Part shown: positions 32,801 to 38,527 of the stretch, in pieces
How positions within the stretch are numbered: the stretch's first letter is position 1
Layout of the letters: each line of letters begins with the position of its first letter
Assembly (NCBI GenBank): GCA_000226015.1
Contig: JH153228.1
Location: 93,197 to 131,723 of the forward strand
Direction: 5' to 3'
Source: Mnemiopsis leidyi
Taxonomy: Eukaryota; Ctenophora; Tentaculata; Lobata; Bolinopsidae
Length of the DNA stretch: 38,527 nt
Translations under genes and position numbers: made by a program
The notes under the pieces: model-generated
Seen by the model: the letters and a program-made list of their open reading frames with translations, nothing else
Database searches by the model: none
Told to the model about the DNA's origin: nothing

Positions 32801-35068
32801 ATGTTAACCAAGCATTAAGAGATGGACAGTGATGACTTCATAGCTGTGTGTATGATTATTTGTACATATTCCAGTGATCTCTTATTTTCCTATGGTTGCA
32901 AGAATTCCGTCACGCTTTTTTTTCTTGAGCCATTTTTTGAGAAAGGAATCCAATTCTCTCCTCCTGTCAACCCTTGTAAGGGTTGAGTGTGCACTTTACT
33001 CTACAGATTCTACCGATATTGCTATGATTTTAAGTCTTGCTATACGAGACTGAGGTTGGCTATTTTTTTCGAAGGCGGCTATAAAGTCTTGGTACGAGGA
33101 ATTCTTTCTCACGTGCCGGTGTTCGCTCAAATTTTATCGTCTGCATTTTATTTCGCCTGGCAACCTTCGACATCACAGGTATCAACCCTACACATCCCCG
33201 AGCAACCTTACATATCATGTAGCAAACTAACGTATAGCTTAGCAACCTTAAATATCACCTAGCAACCGTACATATCACCTAGCAACCTCATATCTCACTT
33301 GCAGTCCCAAATCTTATTCAGCAACCACAAATCTAACCTGAATACCTTGCAGGTGTGGTTCCAAAACCGACGAAGCAAATGGAGAAAGACGATGGATTCT
33401 AAGGTAATAACTGTTTGTCATTTAAAGTTTTTACAATTCAGGATTGTCATTATCGTACACCTTACTTTTGTGATAGTATGTGATGTGAATTGGGAAATTG
33501 ACGGCATGGAATGTAAACCGCAGCCATTTCCGTGAGATGAATGTTTTGATTCGTCAATGTGGAGTGTTCATTTGACCTGTACAATTTTGTATAGTTAATT
33601 TACTTCCAATGCCTCATTGAAATTCGATGTAAAGCTCAACATTAGCCCGCCCACATTTTAAAGCCAACGACTCGAAAGCAACGGGCAAATTAATGACTAA
33701 ATTTTTGAATTTCCATGATGCGAAAATTTTTACGTTTATCCAGCCATGAGCCAACTTTTAGACGCTGACATCAGAGGCTGCGATATAGCATCCCTTAGAT
33801 CATTTGTTTGTTGCTGCATCATAAATGAATTCTGCGTTAATTAAAACGTGGAATGTTCTCCTTTAATTAGGGACTACCACGTACAACGTAAATCATGGAC
33901 CGTTGCCGAGCAACAGGATTGCACGTGTAATTAAAATATTTAGCACGTGCCTCTGCACCAATAAACAACACGAGTGGTGGTGTAGTAGAGTGGTGCATTT
34001 CACACTTCATTCCCCCTTCGGTGGTCGCTTAAGTGATCTGTCCTGGGGAAGCACACTGTCTGATGTGGTCCCGTCTTACAATCCTTCTTAATTTCACCCT
34101 CTCTCCCCGCACAATCCTCTATCAAATCAGCCTTTTCTCTGATTTAATGCCATTAAGGGCGACTAATTTTGGCGCACATTAGTCTGGTTTGCGACGTCTT
34201 GCCAGCCACCTGATTTATAGTGTTCAATACAGCAGGCGTTTAGATAGAATTGTCGCAGATATGGATACAGATTGTTGAATCTTGTGCCAATCAGGGAAGG
34301 ATTCCATGAGACCTTTTCTGACATTAAGTCTGGCCGTGGAGTCCAAGAAAATTTGTCACATGTAAAATGTTGCAAATGAAATATGTGGCTAGCCAATGCT
34401 TTTGCGAACATCACGAAATTTTAAAGTTTTTTTTACAATCGAAATTTTTATCGGCACGTGTCTGGCTAATTGTTGTAAATCAAGAAAACGATTATCAACG
34501 GGAGAGTTTTTAAAATAAGAAATTGCAACAAGTTGCTGTCTCATCTAAAGCGGCGTTTTTAGTTTGCATAGAGAGAAAGGGGCACGTAGCTTTATATAAA
34601 CTGTGACACGTACCCTTTAACAACACTTGAGTGCTGTTGCTGATTGAGATGGACTCTAATTCCAACTCACCAACTGAAATTTAGATGTAAGTCCAACCGA
34701 GATTTAAGAATTGTATTGTAGAGATTTTCTAACGATCACCTCGTCCAGGACCATCACGGCAACTTGCGACACATGAGCTCGTGTACTGATCAGCAGCTTC
34801 CTCCCTCACAGCAGTATTTCTGGCCAAACGCACAACACCATCACCAGGTTAGGAAAACAATAATATCACTTGTAATCTGAATTTTAAATTTCGGTCAAGT
34901 CTTAAATCTAGAATAATTTTCAAGTATGGTTAAGTCAAAATAAACACGAGTCATTGATTCATTTCATTCATTTTACTGAAACAATAATTCCAGGAATATC
35001 ACGTTCCAACTACGACGAATCCAGAACATCTCTACAACGGATATAGTTACCGCCACATGGTGGGATGA
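29703..35068 (+). CDS. ANTP-class (NK-like) homeobox transcription factor, seven-exon model
   Basis: This is a sequence-specific DNA-binding regulator expected in the nucleus. The model joins 29703-29856, 31090-31172, 31389-31542, 32582-32733, 33353-33403, 34749-34847 and 34994-35068. The exons total 768 nt, or 255 residues plus TGA. Phases agree at all six junctions (1, 0, 1, 0, 0, 0). The homeodomain is at residues ~136-195 and keeps F8, L16, F20, Y25, R31, L40, W48, F49, Q50, N51 and R53. Q50, 'SQIK' and 'WFQNRRSKW' place it in the ANTP class rather than the PRD class. The family is unresolved: RKPRT recalls Dlx and Msx, LENTF recalls Hmx, KYxSxxDR recalls Barx/BarH, and SLGLT recalls Dlx/Barx. 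The extreme C-terminus (GYSYRH near the stop) faintly recalls the Msx tail. The N-terminus is rich in Ser, Thr and Pro. The last five exons are well supported and the first two are inferred from phase and open frame. I see no eh1 motif. Confidence 0.85.
29766..29779 (+). promoter_or_regulatory. X-box-like sequence inside predicted exon 1
   Basis: GTCTCCATAGCAAC matches the GTNNCC-AT-RGNAAC pattern and overlaps proposed coding sequence. Confidence 0.35.
30132..30182 (+). promoter_or_regulatory. Triple CACGTG + CRE + X-box cluster (predicted intron 1)
   Basis: Three CACGTG palindromes start at 30132, 30142 and 30153, about one helical turn apart. The third runs straight into a CRE, forming CACGTGACGTCAC. 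An RFX-type X-box (GTTGCCGTGACAAC) follows at 30169-30182. Known binders of such sites are bHLH-zip factors (USF/MITF/MYC class), CREB/ATF and RFX. The cluster lies ~275 bp into the predicted first intron, and an enhancer or alternative promoter is the natural reading. Confidence 0.5.
30459..30487 (-). promoter_or_regulatory. CCAAT/CACGTG pair
   Basis: CACGTG at 30459-30464 is followed by ATTGG at 30483-30487. Read on the minus strand this is CCAAT, an 18-bp gap, then CACGTG. Confidence 0.4.
30562..30575 (+). promoter_or_regulatory. RFX-type X-box
   Basis: GTTTCCATGGTAAC is an essentially perfect imperfect-palindrome X-box with a 2-bp AT centre. It lies ~100 bp downstream of a CACGTG/CCAAT pair in predicted intron 1. 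Confidence 0.45.
31090..31172 (+). CDS. Predicted exon 2 of the homeobox gene
   Basis: This 83-nt exon is preceded by a good pyrimidine tract and acceptor (CTCTCCTTTAG) and ends at ACCAAG|GTTTCT, a weak donor. The frame is open from phase 1 to phase 0 and encodes a Ser/Thr/Pro-rich segment, like the following exon. A CACGTG palindrome at 31134 falls inside the codons. Support is phase closure with both neighbours and the open frame. No conserved motif is seen. Confidence 0.5.
31389..31542 (+). CDS. Homeobox gene exon 3 (Ser/Pro-rich linker before the homeodomain)
   Basis: The acceptor is CCTCTTCAG at 31388 and the donor is AATAG|GTGTGT at 31543. The exon has 51 codons plus 1 nt. Its phase-1 end supplies the G that completes the Gly codon at the start of the homeobox exon. 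The sequence is low-complexity, rich in Ser, Pro, Thr, Ala and Arg, and includes a Cys and two adjacent Met codons. An in-frame ATG at 31398 would be the start codon if exons 1 and 2 are wrong, giving a 173-residue protein. The other two frames carry stops within the exon. Confidence 0.72.
32011..32062 (+). promoter_or_regulatory. CACGTG + CCAAT + X-box module in intron 3
   Basis: CACGTGAC at 32011, CCAAT at 32029-32033 and the X-box GTAACCATAGCAAC at 32049-32062 lie within 52 bp, inside the intron before the homeobox. Here CCAAT lies on the other side of CACGTG from the usual pairing in this window. Confidence 0.45.
32582..32733 (+). CDS. Homeobox gene exon 4: homeodomain residues 1-46
   Basis: The acceptor ACCCCGCAG ends at 32581. 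The donor AAG|GTAAGT at 32734 is a full consensus match. The 152 nt encode a basic run (KTKKKRK) followed by homeodomain residues 1-46, ending ...LTDSQIK. Helix 1 carries L16 and F20, helix 2 carries R31, L34 and L38, and helix 3 starts at T41/D42. The pre-homeodomain GKTKKKRKPRT resembles the GKPKKVRKPRT of Dlx proteins. Confidence 0.95.
33185..33340 (+). repeat. Degenerate ~20-bp tandem repeat at the 3' end of the homeobox-splitting intron
   Basis: About six to seven diverged units built around AGCAACCTTACATATCACCT run almost to the splice acceptor at 33352. One unit carries a decoy TTGCAG at 33299-33304. Confidence 0.75.
33353..33403 (+). CDS. Homeobox gene exon 5: homeodomain recognition helix (residues 47-60)
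   Basis: This 51-nt exon encodes VWFQNRRSKWRKTMDSK. It carries W48, F49, N51 and R53, the invariant core, with Q50 setting the usual TAAT-type specificity. The acceptor is CTTGCAG at 33352 and the donor is AAG|GTAATA at 33404. Both ends are phase 0. The acceptor lies at the end of a degenerate ~20-bp tandem repeat rather than behind a normal pyrimidine tract. Confidence 0.95.
33902..33949 (+). promoter_or_regulatory. X-box + two CACGTG sites in intron 5
   Basis: The X-box GTTGCCGAGCAAC (1-bp centre) at 33902-33914 is followed by CACGTG at 33922 and 33944, and CCAAT at 33958. Confidence 0.4.
34749..34847 (+). CDS. Homeobox gene exon 6: Gln/His-rich tail
   Basis: The acceptor TCGTCCAG ends at 34748 and the donor is CAG|GTTAGG at 34848. 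The exon has 33 codons in phase 0. The peptide is rich in His and Gln, with QQYFWP as its only aromatic cluster. The preceding intron is the longest in the gene (1345 nt). Low-complexity His/Gln tails are common in homeodomain activation regions, so nothing more specific can be said. Confidence 0.8.
34994..35068 (+). CDS. Homeobox gene exon 7: C-terminus and stop
   Basis: The acceptor ATAATTCCAG ends at 34993, after a 146-nt intron that contains a branch-like TTTTACTGAAAC. The exon has 24 codons and then TGA at 35066-35068. The C-terminus (LYNGYSYRHMVG) is Tyr-rich and weakly resembles the conserved Msx tail (GYSMYHL). Two CACGTG palindromes follow in the 3' UTR at 35092 and 35112. Confidence 0.8.
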   Translation, partial: EYHVPTTTNPEHLYNGYSYRHMVG

Positions 35069-35154
35069 GAGGCGGGCATCTCCTAGCAACACACGTGCAA
35101 AATGACCATTGCACGTGCGCTGGCTGGCAATGCTTGGATCTGATCTTCCTCAGA

Positions 35155-35173
35155 AAGAGAGAGAGAGAGAGAT
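35155..35173 (+). repeat. GA microsatellite in the 3' UTR
   Basis: A short (GA) run about 90 bp after the homeobox stop codon. Confidence 0.85.
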
Positions 35174-35590
35174 TGTGGTGTTTGAGTGGGGATTATAAGA
35201 AACTGAAGGACAATGCCGCTGAAAGATCCTAGGAAATGGACAGGGCCCGTTCAGGACTGCCCCAACTCGCAATCAAGATTTGTTGGTCAATATTAGATGA
35301 TATACGATAGCTAAATTTTGATTATATATTTCAAATGCTGTTTATAAACTGAAATGTTTAATGAATTAGCTATAAGCAATCGTGTAATGGTGCTGCCAAT
35401 TTATTGAAGGTAACTCATTATCTGTGATCAAGGTTGAACAAATAAGTTCACAAATGAATTGCTATAACTATAAGATTGCAAACTGCCAGGCCGGTTTTTA
35501 ACAAGGACTCCGAGAAAATTTCAAGATTTAAGAAATTTATTGTTTTAAGCACGAATTTAGGTTTATGTTACGGATATTTGGTTCATTGGA

Positions 35591-35596
35591 AATAAA
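35591..35596 (+). terminator. Candidate polyadenylation signal of the homeobox gene
   Basis: This is the first AATAAA downstream of the stop codon and would give a 3' UTR of about 540 nt. A T-rich stretch follows. No transcript evidence is available. Confidence 0.4.
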
Positions 35597-36289
35597 TTGA
35601 TTTTCAGCGTTAACATTCAGCGTTAATCCATTCCTTTGATTTACACCTACAGCATTATAAATTTGCCCACGTATTTAATACAAATGTTATACTGACACTA
35701 ATAGTGAAAGCTTTATCTGTGATTTAAATGCACTAAAACCTTTAAAAGTTATGAGTTGAACTTAAAGCTGGATTTAAACCCGATTTCCACATCACTAAAA
35801 GTAAGGCAAATGTGAACTTTATCTTCATTGCGTATGACTTCATGGTACCCCTACTAATACAACTACATAGCTGTACAATAACAGATTTTGAGTGTTATTC
35901 GTTGAACTTTGTAAACTGACTAACTGACTTAGATTTTTTGAATGAGTTTTACGTTAATAACTGATATTAATTTACAATAGATGTAACCACTATTTAATTG
36001 ATATATACATAATAATGACTTGTGATTATAAAAGGTTTTGAATTTGTTACAATTCCACTAAAGTGCTGACTCAAATTACTGTATTGTGTATACCTCAACA
36101 TCAAAAATGAGATGTATTGAAATAATATGAACTCAAAGTTTAACTTGAACTTGAAGTTAAAGTTTAACTTGAAGTAGCGAGCGGCACATGGCCTCGGAGA
36201 CTGCCACTTCACAGCAGCAGAGCTAGAAGGCGTATTCAGTTTTGCATTAGCTGATTAGCTTAACATAATTTCAAGTCACAGTAAAAATC
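35597..36289. other. AT-rich intergenic spacer
   Basis: No gene seen. AAAGTTTAACTTGAA occurs twice near 36136 and 36157. Confidence 0.6.
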
Positions 36290-37370
36290 ACACACAATGC
36301 ATCATCATTTTGGTCAAGAAAAAGCGCGGTTTACGGCTTTGAGCTGCACTTCAAGAATCGTGGCTGCGCTGCAAAAAATTTTTAGACCATGGCACATGGC
36401 AATAGATTTACCGGGCGTTGCGCGGCTCTCTCTACGTTGCCTGAGGTCCCCAGGCAACAATAGATACGCATCGCCCGTTAATGGTTAACGCGTGCTTGTC
36501 TGACTTCGTCCGACCCTGATCATTCGAAGCGGGGAATAAAATGACAGGAGGGTGCGCGCTGCCGTACAAAACGCGTGCATGCCACGCAAAACGTACTGAT
36601 TGTAGATTTTGATTACTTTCGGAGCCGCGCGCGCTCAAATACTTGTCTGACTTTGTCCGACCCTCATTCGAAGCGAATTAAATGACGGAATGGTGCGCGC
36701 TGCTGTACAATCAAATACAAGCTTTACTTGCCTTGCGTTGCGGCCCGCTTCGCGCGCGGGGGGCTGTCGCTTCGCGGCAGCAAGTCAGACAACGTCTGAC
36801 AAGGCTTTACTGTTCTAAAATTTCAAAAAATTCAAGAGCGTGGCCGAGGCGATGTGGCATGGCTACGCGTGGCACTTGCTTGCCACAGTACACGTTGCAA
36901 AGCCCTGCTGCTGCGAAGCGCGCGGCGGCCACGCCCCCGGATTTTTTAGAAAAATTTTAAATTTTTTAAAATTTTTTTGAAAAGGGTCACAACGTGAGAC
37001 AAGCTTTTGCTTAGCCAACATAGCCCTGTGGCTCGCGCTTCTTGTCGAGGTGTTACTCGACGCGACTCACGCGCGGCTCGCAGCTTGCTTTCGTCAGAAA
37101 ATTAGCTGGATGTTTACCGGGCGTTGCGCGGCTCTCTCTATGCTCTACAACAACTCTTTCTACAAAGACTGAGGTCCCCAGGCAAGCCGGATGTCATCTA
37201 GTCAACGTGCTGCGTCTGCCCTTGCTCTTACCACATACCAGAGCTACTACACACTAGAGCAGCCACAGCGGCGCGAGCGGCGCAAGCACCGCGCGCCCAA
37301 TATGGACGCTTGCACAGGATGTCCGTGTTTAGCAAGTGAATCATACTCTCAACCTCATCAGACATTAGGA
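36290..37370. repeat. GC-rich segment with internal direct repeats, possible mobile element
   Basis: The segment is rich in GCGCGC and differs sharply in composition from both flanks. A 51-bp sequence beginning TTTACCGGGCGTTGCGCGGC (36407-36457) recurs at 37113-37185 with an insertion of about 23 bp. A ~70-bp sequence beginning CTTGTCTGACTT (36495) recurs at 36642. GTCAGAC-AAC-GTCTGAC forms a perfect inverted repeat at 36784-36800. An A/T-only near-palindrome lies near 36945-36980. Frames up to 92 codons exist but look like a by-product of high GC. No transposase or reverse transcriptase is seen. Confidence 0.55.
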
Positions 37371-38050
37371 TAGAAAATACCATGGCTAGAAGGAAACCTA
37401 AACTACAAGGAATGTATCGCCTGTTGAATGTTGAATCTTATTAAACTAAACATTTTACTATTCAAGTATAATAAAAAGTTTACTTATTTGTACTTAATTG
37501 ATGCTGGTAGAATTTTTCTTCAATATTTTTAATAATCATTGTTAATCTGTGGAATCTTGGGTTGCTAATAGGAGTATGTAACATCATTTTAAGTGTAATT
37601 TTTTTGTGATCGATGCACTCAGTTACCGATTGTATTGGGTTTATGTCAGTCAGTTGGTCTCTTAAGAGTGTAGTGGTTGGGGTCCGATTTTTGTTGTAAA
37701 TATGGCCTTTCTGATACTTCAATAATGAATAGGACGATGAAAGTCGTGATGATCATTTTGCTGTTCCAGAATAAATACGATTTTCACTTGTTGGAACAAC
37801 AAAATGATCATCACCGGTTTGATTCTCTGTTCTCAGATCCGCCAACACTAGAAAAGTGCACAAAGGGCATTTGCCTAAGCAATCTTCTTTGGTCTAATCA
37901 GCCGAATGACCAGGAAACTGGGATTGAGGGTTAAATGAGGACGGTCTCCGTTAAAAGATCTCGAATTTTCCAGGAGCCCCTTCAGTATAACTGTAAGCCT
38001 GGGTACAGGTGTTACAAATAAATAATCCCAACTTTCTAATTTCTTTGTAG
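37371..38050. other. Spacer between the GC-rich segment and the LINE-like fragment
   Basis: No recognised gene. Frames on both strands (minus 37480-37722, plus 37677-37934) look somewhat protein-like but match no family I know. The hairpin at 37747-37813 is the main structure. Confidence 0.45.
37747..37813. repeat. Inverted repeat with 22-bp arms and 23-nt loop
   Basis: The left arm 37747-37768 (TGATGATCATTTTG then GTTCCA) pairs with the right arm 37792-37813 (TGGAAC then CAAAATGATCATCA), with two central bases unpaired. Confidence 0.9.
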
Positions 38051-38278
38051 AAGATCCTATGCTGTTACATCTACTTTAATCCAAATAAGCGTAAGGATGA
38101 ATCTACCGTCAACCTCGAGTTGGACAGCTTGAATCTTGCTGTTAATGACTCCTTGATTAGGCGAGTAAAAACGGCCACATTTTTAGGTGTCAAATCAAAT
38201 CAAATCAATAATTATGACAAAATACATCATCACATCTGTGTCCTACTTCGTATCCTTATTTCTTCATTTCTCAATTGA
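38051..38278 (+). mobile_element. LINE-like reverse transcriptase fragment (tentative)
   Basis: An open frame without ATG encodes about 75 residues and ends at TGA 38276-38278. It contains CYIYFNPNKRKDE, then RRVKTATFLGV. This is the layout of the region just after the catalytic fingers/palm in non-LTR retrotransposons: a K-x-x-x-F segment, a hydrophobic strand, then (K/R)FLGV. The expected D/W residues after LGV are missing, so the copy is probably degraded. No catalytic YADD motif lies in the window. An A-rich duplicated tail follows. Confidence 0.45.
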
Positions 38279-38285
38279 CAGTCAT

Positions 38286-38410
38286 ACCTTCAATATATAC
38301 AGATATAAGCATATAAAAAATAAAAAATAAACAGTTGCCCTTTTCTAAAAACCTTCAATATATACAAATATGAGCCTATGAAAATAAAAACAAACAGTTG
38401 CCCTTTAATG
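38286..38410 (+). repeat. 65-bp A-rich tandem duplication
   Basis: Copies start at 38286 and 38351 with ACCTTCAATATATACA and end with AAACAGTTGCCCTTT. They follow the LINE-like fragment, so the duplication could be part of its 3' tail. Confidence 0.88.
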
Positions 38411-38527
38411 AAAACATTATGTGATCCTAACTAAACAAAGATTTGCATGTAGATATCAAGATATCAACATTGATATTCATCTAGTATAAATTAATGCCCT
38501 GTCTTTTAGCCACACTTGGGTTTTGTC

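Noticed and set aside
34593-34599. TATATAA in intron 5 as an internal promoter
   Set aside because: Isolated AT-rich motif with no E-box/CCAAT array and no downstream start codon in frame with the homeobox gene.
37480-37722. 80-codon minus-strand frame as a retrotransposon piece
   Set aside because: Reads somewhat protein-like, but I could match no conserved motif, so it is not called.

Overview
The window looks like nuclear DNA of an animal, probably an invertebrate. Coding capacity is sparse, spliceosomal introns with GT/AG borders are visible, there are many mini- and microsatellites, the base composition is AT-rich, and one homeobox gene is present. There is no operon structure, no bacterial-type gene and no RNA gene that I can recognise. 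I cannot name the species. The homeodomain is divergent enough that its family cannot be settled by eye.

The only gene I can model with confidence is an ANTP-class (NK-like) homeobox gene on the + strand between about 29.7 and 35.1 kb. Five exons (31389-31542, 32582-32733, 33353-33403, 34749-34847, 34994-35068) join in compatible phases and end at a stop codon. The homeodomain is split between exons 32582-32733 and 33353-33403. Two further 5' exons (29703-29856 and 31090-31172) also fit in phase, and the seven together give one open frame of 255 codons plus stop. The 5' end is less certain than the 3' end. An AATAAA at 35591 is the first candidate polyadenylation signal downstream.

Upstream (1-29.6 kb) I see no convincing gene. 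A few longer open frames exist (minus 15049-15594, plus 15739-16041, and a possible terminal exon at 26406-26491), but none is a recognised family. This space holds many tandem repeats: a 43-44-bp repeat at 3.7 kb; three unrelated repeats stacked at 11.1-12.07 kb; a 52-bp duplication at 16.4 kb; a ~38-bp minisatellite at 17.6 kb; a 47-bp duplication at 18.5 kb; a 45-bp minisatellite at 20.9 kb; a 23-bp repeat at 26.2 kb; and a 33-bp duplication at 29.05 kb. A short assembly gap sits between a CT and an AG microsatellite at 14.9 kb.

The most striking non-genic signal is regulatory-looking. The palindrome CACGTG occurs about 39 times by eye, against an expectation of roughly 5-10. It often extends to TCACGTGAC. 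In eight cases it is paired with CCAAT in one fixed orientation with a gap of 16-19 bp, although the sequence between differs. Several copies also lie beside RFX-type X-boxes (GTNNCC-AT-RGNAAC) and CRE-like TGACGT sites. The densest assemblies are at 15.96-16.03, 22.09-22.31, 27.7-27.8 and 30.13-30.18 kb, and the last of these lies inside the predicted first intron of the homeobox gene.

The right end (36.3-38.5 kb) has a different character. A GC-rich repeat-bearing segment is followed by a long hairpin, a fragment resembling the end of a LINE reverse transcriptase, and a 65-bp tandem duplication. This suggests accumulated mobile-element debris 3' of the gene.
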